A DNA stretch of 64,000 nucleotides from Rhodoferax potami (GCF_032193765.1 NZ_JAVBIJ010000001.1:3100001-3164000); one strand, 5' to 3'; counted from the first letter of the stretch, positions 19,757-30,818 are shown. Program-made: numbers and translations. Notes: generated from the sequence alone by a model not told the origin.

Positions 19757-20638
19757 TTATTCTCCTTTACCGTCAGCTGCTGCAGCTGGCGCGGCGACTT
19801 TGCGAACGCGCTTAACGGCGGTTTTAGCGTCAGCACCAAGTGCTTCAGCGGGCTTGTCGCTGCCATCAGCGGGAGCGGCATTGCTACCGACCGGACGACG
19901 GGCGCCACGAGGTGCAGCGCCTGGACGCGCACCGCGGTCATCACGGCGTGGGCCGCGAGGACGACGCTCTTCTTCAGCACGAGGCTCAACGGCTGCTGGC
20001 AGATCGTTACGGCCCAAAGTGTCACCCTTGTAAACCCAAACTTTCACGCCAATGATGCCGTAAGTTGTCTTAGCTTCAGAAGTTCCGTAATCGATGTCTG
20101 CGCGCAGAGTGTGCAAAGGCACGCGGCCTTCACGGTACCACTCAGTACGTGCAATTTCGATACCGTTCAAACGGCCGGACGACATGATCTTGATGCCCAA
20201 AGCGCCCAAACGCATAGCGTTTTGCATGGCGCGCTTCATGGCGCGACGGAACATGATGCGCTTTTCGAGCTGCTGGGTGATGCTGTCAGCGATCAGCTTC
20301 GCATCGATTTCGGGCTTGCGCACTTCTTCGATGTTCACTGCCACTGGCACGCCCAATTGCTTGCCCAGGTCACGCTTCAAGTTTTCGATGTCTTCGCCCT
20401 TCTTGCCGATCACCACGCCCGGACGAGCCGAGAAAATGGTGATACGTGCGTTCTTGGCAGGACGCTCAATCAGAATGCGCGAAACCGAAGCGTTTTTCAG
20501 CTTGGCCTTCAGGTACTCGCGAACCTTGATGTCTTCCGACAACATGCCGGCGAAATCACGGTTGCTTGCGTACCAGCGAGAAGACCAGTTACGGCTGATC
20601 GCCAAACGAAAGCCGGTTGGGTGGATTTTTTGTCCCAT
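19757..20638 (-). CDS. rpsC: 30S ribosomal protein S3
   Basis: 293 aa with a KH domain ([22 protein letters not shown]) followed by the S3 C-terminal domain. A basic, Ala/Pro-rich tail after residue 220 ([14 protein letters not shown]...) makes it longer than E. coli S3 (233 aa), as is usual in this group. The ATG at 20638 ([12 protein letters not shown]) with AGGAAG upstream is the true start; the frame runs back to 20665 without support. Confidence 0.97.
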   Translation of the reverse strand: MGQKIHPTGFRLAISRNWSSRWYASNRDFAGMLSEDIKVREYLKAKLKNASVSRILIERPAKNARITIFSARPGVVIGKKGEDIENLKRDLGKQLGVPVAVNIEEVRKPEIDAKLIADSITQQLEKRIMFRRAMKRAMQNAMRLGALGIKIMSSGRLNGIEIARTEWYREGRVPLHTLRADIDYGTSEAKTTYGIIGVKVWVYKGDTLGRNDLPAAVEPRAEEERRPRGPRRDDRGARPGAAPRGARRPVGSNAAPADGSDKPAEALGADAKTAVKRVRKVAAPAAAADGKGE

Positions 20639-20654
20639 ATCTTCCTGGCCTCTT

Positions 20655-20984
20655 TCAGTTTCCAACCGTCACGTACACGTGGCACGTGGGTTTGCGGATT
20701 TGATTGCCACGGCCCTTGGCGCGCGCGGTGAAGCGACGCAGCGAAGCACCTTGCTCGACGTAGATGGTTTTAACCTTCAATTCGTCGATGTCAGCGCCGT
20801 CATTGTGTTCGGCGTTGGCAATTGCGGACTCCAAAACCTTCTTGATGATCACAGCAGCTTTTTTCTGTGTGAATTGCAAGATGTTCAGAGCTTGATCAAC
20901 TTTCTTGCCACGGATCAAGTCCGCGACCAGACGACCTTTGTCAACAGACAAACGGACGCCACGAAGGGTTGCACGAGTTTCCAT
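20655..20984 (-). CDS. rplV: 50S ribosomal protein L22
   Basis: 109 aa. The start at 20984 ([17 protein letters not shown]) has an excellent AAGGAGGT site. The tunnel-lining beta-hairpin is [20 protein letters not shown]. The longer frame to 21128 is read-through of rpsS in another frame. Confidence 0.97.
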   Translation of the reverse strand: METRATLRGVRLSVDKGRLVADLIRGKKVDQALNILQFTQKKAAVIIKKVLESAIANAEHNDGADIDELKVKTIYVEQGASLRRFTARAKGRGNQIRKPTCHVYVTVGN

Positions 20985-20994
20985 GGTCACCTCC

Positions 20995-21273
20995 TTATTT
21001 CTTCTGGACTTTTTTGTCCGCAGGGTGACCCTTGAAAGTACGTGTGAGCGCGAACTCACCCAACTTGTGGCCAACCATTTGATCGGTGATATAGACAGGC
21101 ACGTGCTGTTTGCCGTTATGCACAGCAATGGTCAAGCCGATGAACTCGGGCAGGATCATGGAGCGACGGGACCAAGTCTTAATCGGCTTCTTGTCCTTGT
21201 TTGCCACGGCCTTTTCGGTCTTGGCAATCAGGTGATGGTCGACGAATGGACCTTTTTTCAGTGAACGAGTCAT
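20995..21273 (-). CDS. rpsS: 30S ribosomal protein S19
   Basis: 92 aa. [28 protein letters not shown] and [24 protein letters not shown] are the S19 blocks. It forms a complex with S13 in the 30S head. Confidence 0.97.
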   Translation of the reverse strand: MTRSLKKGPFVDHHLIAKTEKAVANKDKKPIKTWSRRSMILPEFIGLTIAVHNGKQHVPVYITDQMVGHKLGEFALTRTFKGHPADKKVQKK

Positions 21274-21284
21274 TTACCTACCCC

Positions 21285-22109
21285 TTACTTCTTGCGACGC
21301 GACACGATCATGACCTGCGTGCGCTTGTTGTTACGGGTACGGTAGCCCTTGGTCAGATTACCCCAAGGATCGACTGCATGACGGCCTTCACCGGTCTTGC
21401 CTTCACCACCACCGTGTGGGTGGTCAACAGGGTTCATCACAACACCACGAACGGTTGGGCGAATACCCATCCAACGCTTCACACCGGCCTTGCCCAACTG
21501 GCGTAGGCTGTGCTCTTCGTTTGCTACTTGACCAATGGTCGCGCGGCAGTCGATGTGGATCTTGCGGACTTCGCCAGAACGCACACGCACTTGAGCGTAG
21601 GTGCCTTCGCGAGCCAGCAAAGTAGCAGATGTACCAGCGGAACGGATGATTTGAGCACCCTTGCCAACTTGCAACTCTACGCAATGGATGATGGAACCCA
21701 CTGGAATGTTGCGAATAGGCAATGTGTTGCCCACGCGGATAGGAGCTTCGGAACCGTTTTGAATGGTTGCGCCAACTTCCAGGCCACGAGGAGCAATGAT
21801 GTACTTGCGCTCGCCGTCTGCGTAGCACACCAGAGCGATGTGCGCGGAACGGTTTGGATCGTACTCAATGCGCTCAACCTTCGCAGGGATGCCATCCTTG
21901 TTACGGACGAAATCCACTACACGGTAGTGATGCTTGTGACCACCGCCCTTGTGACGGGTGGTGATGTGGCCGTTGTTGTTACGACCGGCTTGTTGGAATT
22001 GTGGCTCCAACAAAGCAGCGTGGGGAGCACCCTTGTGCAGGTGGTCACGCGAAATCTTCACCACGCCACGACGGCCTGGGGAAGTTGGTTTCATTTTAAT
22101 GACAGCCAT
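21285..22109 (-). CDS. rplB: 50S ribosomal protein L2
   Basis: 274 aa, peptidyl-transferase-centre protein. [29 protein letters not shown] and the C-terminal [20 protein letters not shown] with its conserved histidine are present. It begins 2 nt after the rplW stop. Confidence 0.98.
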   Translation of the reverse strand: MAVIKMKPTSPGRRGVVKISRDHLHKGAPHAALLEPQFQQAGRNNNGHITTRHKGGGHKHHYRVVDFVRNKDGIPAKVERIEYDPNRSAHIALVCYADGERKYIIAPRGLEVGATIQNGSEAPIRVGNTLPIRNIPVGSIIHCVELQVGKGAQIIRSAGTSATLLAREGTYAQVRVRSGEVRKIHIDCRATIGQVANEEHSLRQLGKAGVKRWMGIRPTVRGVVMNPVDHPHGGGEGKTGEGRHAVDPWGNLTKGYRTRNNKRTQVMIVSRRKK

Positions 22110-22111
22110 GA

Positions 22112-22438
22112 TTACGCAGCCTCCCCGCCGAGGTTCAGCTCTTGACCTGGCTTCAGTGTCACGTAGGCTTTGCGAACATTGTCGCGACGGCCAACAGACT
22201 TACCGAAACGCTTGGTCTTGCCCTTGGTGTTCACCACAGAAACGCCTTTTACCTCGACCTTGAACATCAATTCCACAGCGGCCTTGATTTCATACTTGGT
22301 AGCGTCTTGCAGCACCTTGAAAGTCACAGCATTGCTCTTTTCAGCAACCATGGTGGCCTTTTCGGACACAATGGGAGCGACGAGCACTTGCATCAAACGA
22401 CCTTCGTCGAATTTGGTCAGATTGGGACCGTGGCTCAT
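22112..22438 (-). CDS. rplW: 50S ribosomal protein L23
   Basis: 108 aa. [28 protein letters not shown] is the L23 core, which docks trigger factor and SRP at the tunnel exit. Its start overlaps the rplD stop by 4 nt (ATGA), indicating coupled translation. Confidence 0.97.
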   Translation of the reverse strand: MSHGPNLTKFDEGRLMQVLVAPIVSEKATMVAEKSNAVTFKVLQDATKYEIKAAVELMFKVEVKGVSVVNTKGKTKRFGKSVGRRDNVRKAYVTLKPGQELNLGGEAA

Positions 22439-23055
22439 GCAAACATCTCCTTGAGTGTGTCCATGGCAGCCTTGGTCACCAACACCTTGCGGTAGTGAAC
22501 CAAAGACAGGGGGTCAGCATAACGGGGCTCAACCACCAGAACATTCACCAGGTTACGGGATGCCAGATACAGGTTTTCATCAACCTCATCAGCGATCACC
22601 AACACGGATTCCAGATTCATTGCCTTGAACTTCGCAGCCAAAGCCTTGGTCTTGGGAGATTCCACTTTCAGGGAATCCACCACGGCCAAACGGCCTTCGC
22701 GCACCAGCTGAGACAAGATAGATGCCATACCTGCGCGGTACATCTTCTTGTTGATCTTCTGGCCGAAGTTTTCATCAGGCATGTTCGGGAAGATACGACC
22801 GCCGCCGCGCCACAGTGGCGAGGAGGTCATACCAGCGCGAGCACGACCGGTTCCCTTTTGCTTGAAAGGCTTCTTGGTGCTGTGCTTGACCTGTTCACGG
22901 TCTTTTTGTGCACGTGTACCTTGACGAGCGTTGGCCTGGAAGGCCACGACCACTTGGTGCACCAGATCTTCGTTGTAGTCACGACCAAAGACTGCTTCAG
23001 GAGCGTCGTATTTGGAAGTTGCCTGACCTTGTTCATTCAGGAGTTCGACTTGCAT
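22435..23055 (-). CDS. rplD: 50S ribosomal protein L4
   Basis: 206 aa. The central extension [27 protein letters not shown] reaches into the exit tunnel. In E. coli L4 also represses its own operon; whether that happens here cannot be seen. Its start codon overlaps the rplC stop by 1 nt. Confidence 0.97.
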   Translation of the reverse strand: MQVELLNEQGQATSKYDAPEAVFGRDYNEDLVHQVVVAFQANARQGTRAQKDREQVKHSTKKPFKQKGTGRARAGMTSSPLWRGGGRIFPNMPDENFGQKINKKMYRAGMASILSQLVREGRLAVVDSLKVESPKTKALAAKFKAMNLESVLVIADEVDENLYLASRNLVNVLVVEPRYADPLSLVHYRKVLVTKAAMDTLKEMFA

Positions 23056-23729
23056 CAGTTCGCTCCTTTAGAGGCTTTGGCTTTGACTGCAGGACGCACG
23101 GTCACGAAACCGCCCTTGGATCCAGGGATAGCACCCTTGATCAACAACAGCTGGCGAGCTTCGTCAACACGAACTACGTCGAGGTTTTGAGTTGTCACGG
23201 TGGCATCACCCAGATGACCAGTCATGCGCTTACCAGGAAACACGCGACCAGGATCTTGAGCCATACCGATAGAACCGGGCACATTGTGCGAACGGCTGTT
23301 ACCGTGGGATGCGCGCTGCGAGGACATGTTGTGACGCTTGATGGTACCGGCGTAGCCTTTACCAATCGAAGTGCCCTGCACATCCACTTTTTGACCCACA
23401 GCAAAAATATCGGTCACTGGCACAGTGGCGCCAGTTGCGTACTTTGCAGCAGATTCAGCAGTAACGCGGAACTCTTGAATGATTTCGCCGGCTTCAACGC
23501 CAGCTTTGGCCAAATGGCCTGCGACGGGCTTGGTAATACGCGAAGCTTTGCGTGCACCAAATGTAACCTGCAAGGCTACATAGCCGTCGTTCTCTTGGGT
23601 TTTCACCTGTGTCACACGGTTGTTAGACACATCCACCACGGTAACAGGAACAGCGTCCCCGTCGTCCGTGAATAGACGCATCATGCCAACTTTGCGACCC
23701 AGCAACCCTAAGTGATTGCTAAGACTCAT
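23055..23729 (-). CDS. rplC: 50S ribosomal protein L3
   Basis: 224 aa. [26 protein letters not shown] and [29 protein letters not shown] are the L3 signatures. The ATG at 23729 has CGGAG upstream; the frame back to 23909 covers the non-coding leader. It is the first gene after a promoter at 23834-23862 and is therefore not dependent on rpsJ transcription. Confidence 0.97.
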   Translation of the reverse strand: MSLSNHLGLLGRKVGMMRLFTDDGDAVPVTVVDVSNNRVTQVKTQENDGYVALQVTFGARKASRITKPVAGHLAKAGVEAGEIIQEFRVTAESAAKYATGATVPVTDIFAVGQKVDVQGTSIGKGYAGTIKRHNMSSQRASHGNSRSHNVPGSIGMAQDPGRVFPGKRMTGHLGDATVTTQNLDVVRVDEARQLLLIKGAIPGSKGGFVTVRPAVKAKASKGAN

Positions 23730-23833
23730 TGTTTTCTCCGTAACTCCCAACCATTGCAACTTCAATTGGCTGCAATGTTTTTTACTTGGGAGACTGTTAA
23801 TAAAACCCCGCGCGTCTCCACGCAGAGCCAGCG

Positions 23834-23862
23834 AGTATAGCCTGCACTTGCGGAGTGCGCAA
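23834..23862 (-). promoter_or_regulatory. sigma70-type promoter for the rplC cluster
   Basis: On the reverse strand, -35 TTGCGC (23857-23862), a 17-nt spacer and -10 TATACT (23834-23839), about 105 nt upstream of the rplC ATG. The leader in between is 23730-23827. The same -35 and spacer occur before rpsL (28886-28914). Confidence 0.65.
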
Positions 23863-23884
23863 GTGCTCAGCCGTTCGCCTAAGA

Positions 23885-23906
23885 AGGCCCCGCAGTAACG
23901 GGGCCT
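23885..23906 (-). terminator. Hairpin after rpsJ
   Basis: 8-bp stem AGGCCCCG/CGGGGCCT with a 6-nt loop, just past the rpsJ stop. The following tract is only moderately U-rich (UUCUUAG), so partial termination or RNA-end protection are both possible. It lies between rpsJ and the rplC promoter. Confidence 0.6.
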
Positions 23907-23914
23907 CAATTCAA

Positions 23915-24229
23915 TTACTGCAACTTGATTTCTACGTCCACGCCTGCGGGCAGGTCGAGTTTCATCAGTGCATCAACGGTTTTGTCCGTTGGATCCACGA
24001 TGTCCATCAAACGCTGGTGCGTGCGGATTTCGAACTGGTCACGACTGGCCTTGTTCACGTGAGGTGAACGCAGGATGTCGAAGCGCTTCATGCGTGTTGG
24101 CAAAGGCACGGGGCCTTTGACAATCGCGCCGGTGCGCTTTGCAGTGTCAACAATTTCAGCTGCCGATTGATCGATCAGCTTGTAGTCAAACGCCTTCAGG
24201 CGGATGCGGATTTTTTGTTTGGCGGCCAT
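23915..24229 (-). CDS. rpsJ: 30S ribosomal protein S10 (NusE)
   Basis: 104 aa, also the NusE subunit of antitermination complexes. [29 protein letters not shown] and GPVPLPTR are diagnostic. It follows tuf by 21 nt and is separated from rplC by 185 nt holding a hairpin and a promoter, so it belongs to the str transcript. Confidence 0.97.
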   Translation of the reverse strand: MAAKQKIRIRLKAFDYKLIDQSAAEIVDTAKRTGAIVKGPVPLPTRMKRFDILRSPHVNKASRDQFEIRTHQRLMDIVDPTDKTVDALMKLDLPAGVDVEIKLQ

Positions 24230-24250
24230 CGTAATTCCTTAATGTGCGAA

Positions 24251-25441
24251 TTACGCGATGATTTTGGCAACCACGCCGGCGCCCACGGTACGACCGCCTT
24301 CGCGAATAGCGAAACGCAGGCCTTCTTCCATGGCGATGGGGTTGATCAACTTCACAGTGATGGACACGTTGTCACCAGGCATCACCATTTCTTTGCCTTC
24401 TGGCAACTCGATCGCACCGGTCACGTCCGTTGTACGGAAGTAGAACTGGGGACGGTAGTTGTTGAAGAAAGGAGTGTGACGTCCGCCTTCATCCTTGGAC
24501 AAAACGTAGATTTCGCCAGTGAAGTGGGTGTGTGGCTTGATCGAACCGGGCTTGCACAGCACTTGGCCGCGCTGCACGTCTTCGCGCTTGGTGCCGCGCA
24601 ACAAGATACCAACGTTGTCGCCTGCTTGACCTTGGTCGAGCAGCTTGCGGAACATTTCGACGCCTGTGCAGGTGGTCTTTTGTGTGTCGGCGATACCAAC
24701 GATTTCGATTTCTTCACCGACCTTGACGATACCGCGCTCAACGCGACCTGTCACCACGGTGCCACGACCGGAGATCGAGAACACGTCTTCCACGGGCATC
24801 AGGAATGCGCCGTCCACTGCGCGCTCTGGCAGGGGGATGTAGGAGTCGAGTGCGTCAGCCAGCTTCATGATCGCGCCTTCGCCCAGGTCACCCTTGTCGC
24901 CTTCCATGGCGAGCTTGGCAGAACCGTGGATGATGGGGGTGTCGTCGCCTGGGAAGTCGTACTTGGACAGGAGTTCGCGAACTTCCATTTCAACCAGTTC
25001 CAACAACTCAGCGTCGTCAACCATGTCGCACTTGTTCAGGAACACGATGATGTAAGGCACGCCCACTTGGCGAGCCAACAAGATGTGTTCGCGTGTCTGA
25101 GGCATTGGGCCGTCAGCTGCGGAGCAAACCAGAATAGCGCCGTCCATTTGAGCCGCGCCAGTGATCATGTTCTTCACATAGTCAGCGTGTCCGGGGCAAT
25201 CCACGTGTGCGTAGTGGCGGTTGGCGGTTTCGTACTCAACGTGTGCAGTGTTGATGGTAATGCCGCGTGCTTTTTCTTCAGGCGCTGCGTCGATCTGGTC
25301 GTACGCTTTGGCGGATCCGCCAAACTTGGCTGCCAACACAGTGGTGATAGCCGCTGTCAGTGTGGTCTTGCCGTGGTCCACGTGACCAATGGTGCCCACG
25401 TTGACGTGTGGCTTGGTACGTGTGAATTTTTCTTTACCCAT
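24251..25441 (-). CDS. tuf: Elongation factor Tu
   Basis: 396-aa GTPase delivering aminoacyl-tRNA. G1 GHVDHGKTT (about residues 19-27), G3 DCPGHADY, G4 NKCDM and the C-terminal barrels are all present. The 110-nt gap after fusA contains an inverted repeat CCCGTG...CACGGG and could carry an additional promoter, but no good pair of boxes is visible. Confidence 0.98.
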   Translation of the reverse strand: MGKEKFTRTKPHVNVGTIGHVDHGKTTLTAAITTVLAAKFGGSAKAYDQIDAAPEEKARGITINTAHVEYETANRHYAHVDCPGHADYVKNMITGAAQMDGAILVCSAADGPMPQTREHILLARQVGVPYIIVFLNKCDMVDDAELLELVEMEVRELLSKYDFPGDDTPIIHGSAKLAMEGDKGDLGEGAIMKLADALDSYIPLPERAVDGAFLMPVEDVFSISGRGTVVTGRVERGIVKVGEEIEIVGIADTQKTTCTGVEMFRKLLDQGQAGDNVGILLRGTKREDVQRGQVLCKPGSIKPHTHFTGEIYVLSKDEGGRHTPFFNNYRPQFYFRTTDVTGAIELPEGKEMVMPGDNVSITVKLINPIAMEEGLRFAIREGGRTVGAGVVAKIIA

Positions 25442-25551
25442 TTTTCAATTCTCCAAAGAGCTAATCCCGTGTGTTGGTTTTACGTCTGCACGATGTTGCT
25501 ATATCGCCCCGCACGGGAACAGGGCGGCACACCGTCGCAGACCACTAAAAA

Positions 25552-27654
25552 TTACTTAGCGCGCGCTGCCATGATGGCTTCAGACACGTTGCGCGGAGCT
25601 TCCGCGTAGTGCTTGAATTCCATCGTGTAGGTTGCACGGCCTTGGGACATCGAACGCAGTGTCGTCGAGTAGCCGAACATTTCAGACAAAGGTACCTCTG
25701 CCTTGATGGCCTTACCGCCGCCGACCATGTCGTCCATACCCTGCACCATGCCGCGACGTGAAGACAAATCGCCCATCACGTTACCAGCGTAGTCTTCAGG
25801 CGTTTCCACTTCCACAGCCATCATGGGCTCCAGAATCACGGGGTTGGCCTTGCGGCAACCTTCCTTAAAGCCGAAGATGGCGGCCATCTTGAACGCGTTT
25901 TCGTTCGAGTCCACATCGTGGTAAGAACCGAAAGTCAAAGTAACCTTCACGTCCACCACGGGGTAGCCCGCCAAAACACCTTGGTTCAAAGCTTCGATCA
26001 CGCCCTTTTCAACCGCAGGGATGTATTCGCGAGGAACCACACCGCCCTTGATCGCGTCGACGAATTCGAAGCCCTTGCCGGCTTCGTTAGGCTCAACTGT
26101 CAACACCACGTGACCGTATTGACCCTTACCACCGGACTGGCGAACAAACTTGCCTTCCACGTCAGACACGCTCTTGCGGATAGTTTCGCGGTAGGCCACT
26201 TGTGGCTTACCTACGTTAGCTTCCACGCCGAATTCGCGCTTCATGCGGTCCACAATAATTTCCAAGTGCAGCTCGCCCTGTCCACCGATGATGGTCTGGC
26301 CGGACTCTTCGTCGGTTTGCACGCGGAAAGACGGATCTTCAGCAGCCAAGCGGTTCAGGGCAATACCCATTTTCTCTTGGTCAGCTTTTGTCTTAGGCTC
26401 AACAGCTTGGCGAATCACGGAGTCAGGGAACACCATACGCTCAAGTGTGATGACTGCCGATGGATCACACAAGGTTTCACCGGTTGTCACGTCTTTCAGA
26501 CCCACGCAAGCAGCAATGTCGCCCGCGCGGATTTCATCCACTTCTTCGCGGTTGTTGGCGTGCATTTGCACGATACGACCGATACGCTCTTTCTTGCCAC
26601 GCACCGCGTTGTACACAGTGTCGCCCTTCTTCAGAACGCCGGAGTACACGCGCACGAATGTCAACTGACCCACAAACGGATCGGTCATCAACTTGAATGC
26701 CAGCGCAGCGAACTTTTCGTTGTCATCAGCCTTGCGGGTGATTTCTTGCTCATCTTCGTCAAAGCCCTTGATGGCCTTCACGTCCAGAGGAGAAGGCATC
26801 AATTCGATCACAGCATCCAACATGCGTTGAACACCCTTGTTCTTGAACGCGGTACCGCACAACATGGGCTGGATTTCGCCAGCGATAGTGCGGCTACGCA
26901 GGCCGCCGGTGATTTCTTCTTCGGTCAAGTCACCTTCCTCAAGGTACTTGTTCATCAGCTCTTCAGAGGCTTCAGCAGCGGCTTCGACCATCTTTTCGCG
27001 CCACTCTTTAGCGACGCTCACGAGGTCAGCAGGGATCTCTTCGAAGGTGAACTTCATGCCCTGGGAAGCTTCGTCCCAGATGATGGCCTTCATCTTGCGC
27101 AGATCCACCACGCCGGTGAAGTTTTCTTCTGCACCGATTGGAATCACGATTGGCACAGGGTTGGCCTTGAGGCGCAACTTCATCTGATCCACAACCTTGA
27201 AGAAGTTGGCGCCAGTCCGGTCCATCTTGTTCACAAAGGCCAAACGTGGAACCTTGTATTTGTTAGCTTGACGCCACACGGTTTCAGACTGAGGCTGCAC
27301 GCCACCCACAGCGCAGTACACCATGCAGGCGCCGTCCAAAACGCGCATGGAACGCTCCACTTCAATCGTGAAGTCCACGTGTCCGGGCGTGTCAATGATG
27401 TTGATGCGGTGCTCAGGGAACGATGTGTCCATCCCCTTCCAGAAGCAAGTCGTAGCAGCGGAAGTAATAGTAATACCGCGCTCTTGCTCTTGCTCCATCC
27501 AGTCCATCGTGGCCGCGCCATCGTGCACTTCGCCGATTTTGTGGTTCACGCCGGTATAGAAAAGAATACGCTCGGTCGTGGTGGTTTTGCCGGCGTCAAT
27601 GTGCGCTGAAATACCGATATTGCGGTAGCGCTCAATGGGGGTAGTGCGAGCCAT
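25552..27654 (-). CDS. fusA: Elongation factor G
   Basis: 700-aa translocase GTPase. G1 [14 protein letters not shown]3 DTPGHVDF and G4 NKMDRTGA are visible, followed by domains II-V ending [20 protein letters not shown] and the C-terminal [11 protein letters not shown]. The ATG at 27654 ([12 protein letters not shown]) is the family start; the frame to 27708 lies in the structured rpsG-fusA gap. Confidence 0.98.
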   Translation of the reverse strand: MARTTPIERYRNIGISAHIDAGKTTTTERILFYTGVNHKIGEVHDGAATMDWMEQEQERGITITSAATTCFWKGMDTSFPEHRINIIDTPGHVDFTIEVERSMRVLDGACMVYCAVGGVQPQSETVWRQANKYKVPRLAFVNKMDRTGANFFKVVDQMKLRLKANPVPIVIPIGAEENFTGVVDLRKMKAIIWDEASQGMKFTFEEIPADLVSVAKEWREKMVEAAAEASEELMNKYLEEGDLTEEEITGGLRSRTIAGEIQPMLCGTAFKNKGVQRMLDAVIELMPSPLDVKAIKGFDEDEQEITRKADDNEKFAALAFKLMTDPFVGQLTFVRVYSGVLKKGDTVYNAVRGKKERIGRIVQMHANNREEVDEIRAGDIAACVGLKDVTTGETLCDPSAVITLERMVFPDSVIRQAVEPKTKADQEKMGIALNRLAAEDPSFRVQTDEESGQTIIGGQGELHLEIIVDRMKREFGVEANVGKPQVAYRETIRKSVSDVEGKFVRQSGGKGQYGHVVLTVEPNEAGKGFEFVDAIKGGVVPREYIPAVEKGVIEALNQGVLAGYPVVDVKVTLTFGSYHDVDSNENAFKMAAIFGFKEGCRKANPVILEPMMAVEVETPEDYAGNVMGDLSSRRGMVQGMDDMVGGGKAIKAEVPLSEMFGYSTTLRSMSQGRATYTMEFKHYAEAPRNVSEAIMAARAK

Positions 27655-27717
27655 GATGGATCCTTGGTTGATCAAATTCTTGAGAGGGTCCGCTGCACCA
27701 TGCAGCAAGACAAACGA

Positions 27718-27784
27718 CTTTCAGAGTATGGCCAGCCCACATGACAGCGCGATTGCGCTGCCCGGACCTGCCAAGCTCTGAAAG
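27718..27784 (-). promoter_or_regulatory. Structured rpsG-fusA intercistronic region
   Basis: A 9-bp inverted repeat CTTTCAGAG (27718-27726) / CTCTGAAAG (27776-27784) encloses a second hairpin CAGCGC-GATT-GCGCTG. The RNA could bind a ribosomal protein (S7 autoregulates the str operon in E. coli, at the rpsL-rpsG gap there) or be a processing site. Function is inferred only. Confidence 0.4.
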
Positions 27785-27800
27785 CCGCGATTTCCGTTGC

Positions 27801-28274
27801 TTAGAAACGGAAGTGAGAGAAGGCCTTGTTGGCTTCAGCCATACGGTGCACTTCGTCACGCTTCTTCATGGCGCCGCCACGGCCTTCAGTGGCTTCCAAC
27901 ATTTCGTTGGCAAGGCGCTGAGCCATAGACTTTTCACCACGCTTGCGGGCAGCTTCCTTGATCCAGCGCATGGACAAAGCCAAACGACGGACAGGACGCA
28001 CTTCCACAGGCACTTGGTAGTTAGCACCACCCACGCGGCGGGATTTCACTTCCACCATGGGCTTGACGTTGTTGATCGCAACGGTGAACGCTTCCAGAGC
28101 ATCCTTATCGGGGTGCTTTTTAGCAATCAGTTCCAGTGCGCCGTAAATGATGCGCTCTGCAACCGCTTTTTTGCCGCCTTCCATGATCACGTTCATGAAT
28201 TTGGACAGCTCTACGTTGCCGAACTTGGGATCCGGCAGGATTTCACGTTTAGGGACTTCGCGACGACGTGGCAT
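27801..28274 (-). CDS. rpsG: 30S ribosomal protein S7
   Basis: 157 aa, head-domain organiser of the 30S subunit. [19 protein letters not shown], the [16 protein letters not shown] block and the C-terminal [20 protein letters not shown] are diagnostic. The 163-nt gap from rpsL holds a small CCGCG-CCA-CGCGG hairpin. Confidence 0.97.
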   Translation of the reverse strand: MPRRREVPKREILPDPKFGNVELSKFMNVIMEGGKKAVAERIIYGALELIAKKHPDKDALEAFTVAINNVKPMVEVKSRRVGGANYQVPVEVRPVRRLALSMRWIKEAARKRGEKSMAQRLANEMLEATEGRGGAMKKRDEVHRMAEANKAFSHFRF

Positions 28275-28437
28275 ATTTCACCTCATATTGCTTCAGTTGG
28301 TATCTTTTCAGACACCGCGAGAGTTAATCAAAACCCCCACTTACTCGACCCACTCGGACAATTCCGGGTTTCGGGTCACTTCGCCGTATCTCCGCGCCAC
28401 GCGGGGAAACAGCACCGAAAATTCGAACCTACAGGGC

Positions 28438-28815
28438 TTATTTAGCCTTTGGCTTCTTAGCACCGTACTTGGAACGGGATTGCTTGCGGTCTTTCACGCC
28501 TTGCAAGTCCAAAGAACCGCGGACGATGTGGTAACGCACACCTGGCAAGTCCTTGACACGACCGCCGCGAACCAGCACAACGCTGTGTTCTTGCAAGTTG
28601 TGGCCTTCACCGCCGATGTAAGAGATCACCTCAAAACCGTTGGTCAAGCGCACTTTGGCAACTTTACGCAGAGCGGAGTTAGGCTTTTTAGGAGTCGTTG
28701 TGTACACACGTGTGCATACACCGCGACGCTGCGGAGAGTTCTGCATAGCAGGGCTCTTCGACTTGATGGTCTCGACCTCACGGCCTTGACGCACGAGTTG
28801 GTTAATGGTTGGCAT
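28438..28815 (-). CDS. rpsL: 30S ribosomal protein S12
   Basis: 125 aa, decoding-centre protein. [29 protein letters not shown] and [17 protein letters not shown] are the signatures. The streptomycin-interaction positions are wild-type-like: Lys in TPKKPNS and in [12 protein letters not shown]. It is the first gene of the str cluster, with a promoter about 70 nt upstream. Confidence 0.98.
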
Positions 28816-28861
28816 TGAAAAACGTCCCTAAACGTTTGAATATTACGAAAACGTGAATCCC

Positions 28862-28914
28862 TTCGGAAATTCCGAAAAGCCTTCTAATGTAGCAGAACAA
28901 GGGTTTACGCGCAA
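28862..28914 (-). promoter_or_regulatory. sigma70-type promoter and leader palindrome of the str cluster
   Basis: Reverse strand: -35 TTGCGC (28909-28914), 17-nt spacer, -10 TACATT (28886-28891). Near the predicted start of transcription is the palindrome TTCGGAAATTCCGAA (28862-28876). The -35 and spacer equal those of the rplC promoter. Confidence 0.55.
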
Positions 28915-28929
28915 ACTGTGGCCCGATCT

Positions 28930-30114
28930 TCAGCGAATCCAGAGGCGCAAGGCATCCCACGTGCGGCCAATGACGCCCGCTTGCTCGACGGCATCCAGTG
29001 CGACCAAAGGCACTTCGGCAACAATTTGCTCACCGGAGCGGACCTTCAAAGTGCCCAGCACTTGCCCTTTGGCGACCGGCGCCACAATCGGCTCGTTGCG
29101 CACTACTTCGGTTTTTAGCTGCGCGCCGCTTCCGGCAGGCACCGCCACGATGACACCTTGCGGACGACCGACTTTGACTGCCGACTCGGCACCCTTCCAG
29201 ACCTTGGGCGTCACCACCGCAGCACCCGCGTCATACAACTTGACCGCCTCATAGGCGGTGTAACCCCAATTGAGCAGCTTTTGTGACTCATTGGCACGCG
29301 CGCTTTCGCTCTCAGTACCCAAAACAATCGACAGCAACCGGCGGCTCCCCGCAGCGGCAGGCGAACCAGCGGGCGCACCGGCAGTCACTAAGGCCGGGAA
29401 ATCACGTTTAGCAGTGGCCACAAGGCAATAGCCCGCAGCAGCGGTATGGCCTGTCTTTAGCCCGTCGACCGTCGGATCACGGAATAACAGCAGATTGCGG
29501 TTGCTGTCGTTCGCGGCAGGTGTGCCGGGGTAGCGGTACTTTTTGATCGCGTAAAAGTGCACGAAATCAGGGAAGTCACTCATCAAGCGCATCGCCAGAA
29601 TGCTCAAGTCCCGGGCCGTCGTGGTGTGCCCTGCTTCAGTAAGGCCTTCGGGGTTTTTGTAGCCCGTATTTTTCATGCCGAGCACCTTGGCCTGCTCATT
29701 CATCATTTGGACAAAGCGCTCCAAAGAGCCGCCAACGCCCTCTGCCAGCGCCATCGTTGCATCGTTTCCGCTCTGCACGATCATGCCTTTGATCAAATCT
29801 TCCACGGGCACTTGCATCTTGGGGTCGATGAACATCCGGGAGCCGGGCATCTTCCAGGCACGCTCACTCACGGGGAAGGTCTGCTTGAGATCAATCTTCT
29901 TGGATCGCAAAGCGTCGAACACCAGATACGCTGTCATCAGCTTGGTGAGCGAGGCTGGCTCCACTGGCATGTCCAGATCTTTGGATGCCAGGATTTGATT
30001 CGCAGTGACGTCCATCAACAAATAGGAGCGTGCAGCCACTTCCGGCGGGCGCGGTGCTTCAGCGGCCACCGCAAAGCTCAAAGCCGCCAAAACGGAGGCA
30101 ATCAATAGTTTCAT
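28930..30114 (-). CDS. D-alanyl-D-alanine carboxypeptidase (PBP5/6 type)
   Basis: 394 aa, periplasmic peptidoglycan carboxypeptidase of the DacA/DacC group. It has a signal peptide (residues 1-18), then SLTK (Ser nucleophile), SGN and KTG (LKTGHTAAAGYC) motifs, a C-terminal PBP5 domain and an amphipathic tail (TWDALRLWIR) that would hold it on the inner membrane. It lies just upstream of rpsL, in the same direction. Confidence 0.93.
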   Translation of the reverse strand: MKLLIASVLAALSFAVAAEAPRPPEVAARSYLLMDVTANQILASKDLDMPVEPASLTKLMTAYLVFDALRSKKIDLKQTFPVSERAWKMPGSRMFIDPKMQVPVEDLIKGMIVQSGNDATMALAEGVGGSLERFVQMMNEQAKVLGMKNTGYKNPEGLTEAGHTTTARDLSILAMRLMSDFPDFVHFYAIKKYRYPGTPAANDSNRNLLLFRDPTVDGLKTGHTAAAGYCLVATAKRDFPALVTAGAPAGSPAAAGSRRLLSIVLGTESESARANESQKLLNWGYTAYEAVKLYDAGAAVVTPKVWKGAESAVKVGRPQGVIVAVPAGSGAQLKTEVVRNEPIVAPVAKGQVLGTLKVRSGEQIVAEVPLVALDAVEQAGVIGRTWDALRLWIR

Positions 30115-30183
30115 AGTTCAGTCAGGTTGGAGAAAAAAATGTCGAGAAAGCGCCGGGAGCAACCCGAGAGAGCTGGCGCAGCG

Positions 30184-30816
30184 TCAGCCACGCAGATGAC
30201 GCGCCACAATGTTGCGCAGTAATGGCAATTGTCCATGAAAGAAGTGTCCGCCCCCGGGCACGACCGTCACAGGCAAGCTCTGCGGCCGGGCCCAATTCAT
30301 CACATCCGCAAGCGGAACGGTGTCGTCTTGCTCGCCGTGCAGCACCAACGTGCGATCATGAAAGTCGGGTGCAACGGGGGCCACGGCAAAGCGGCTCGCC
30401 GCCGTACCGACCAGCACCACCTGCTCAGGCTCACGCGCGGCCAATGCCAACAGCGCATGGCTGGTCACAAACGCGCCAAATGAAAAACCGGCCAGCGAAA
30501 GCCTTCCTTCAGGGGCCGTGTGCTGCACTACCGCCAGGAAATCTTGCAACTCCCCGTTGCCGTGGTCGTAGACGCCTTCGCTGGCGCCGACACCCCGAAA
30601 ATTGAAACGGACCGCACGCCATCCGGCCTGAACAAACGCCCGGGCCAGCGTCTGGACCACTTTGTTGTCCATGGTGCCGCCAAACAAGGGATGGGGGTGA
30701 GCGATCACCACCGTGCCGCGCGCGGCATCAAAGGGTGGGTTCGAGGGCTCGTCAACCAGCCCCTCCAGCGAACCGGCCGGACCCGCCATCTGGAACTTTT
30801 GGGTAGAAGAATTCAT
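30184..30816 (-). CDS. Alpha/beta hydrolase
   Basis: 210 aa. GTVVIAHPHPLFGGTMDNKVV and the nucleophile elbow GFSFGAF (Ser112) resemble the small hydrolases often annotated as CocE/NonD-like or YfhR-like. The acid is in LHGEQDDTVP and the histidine in GGGHFFHG. The substrate is unknown. The ATG is preceded directly by repeat copy 3 and has no Shine-Dalgarno sequence, so initiation may be weak or structure-dependent. Confidence 0.85.
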   Translation of the reverse strand: MNSSTQKFQMAGPAGSLEGLVDEPSNPPFDAARGTVVIAHPHPLFGGTMDNKVVQTLARAFVQAGWRAVRFNFRGVGASEGVYDHGNGELQDFLAVVQHTAPEGRLSLAGFSFGAFVTSHALLALAAREPEQVVLVGTAASRFAVAPVAPDFHDRTLVLHGEQDDTVPLADVMNWARPQSLPVTVVPGGGHFFHGQLPLLRNIVARHLRG

Positions 30817-30818
30817 TA

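Noticed and set aside
20985..21128. N-terminal extension of L22
   Set aside because: The extra 48 residues are out-of-frame rpsS sequence, and the ATG at 20984 has a near-perfect ribosome site.
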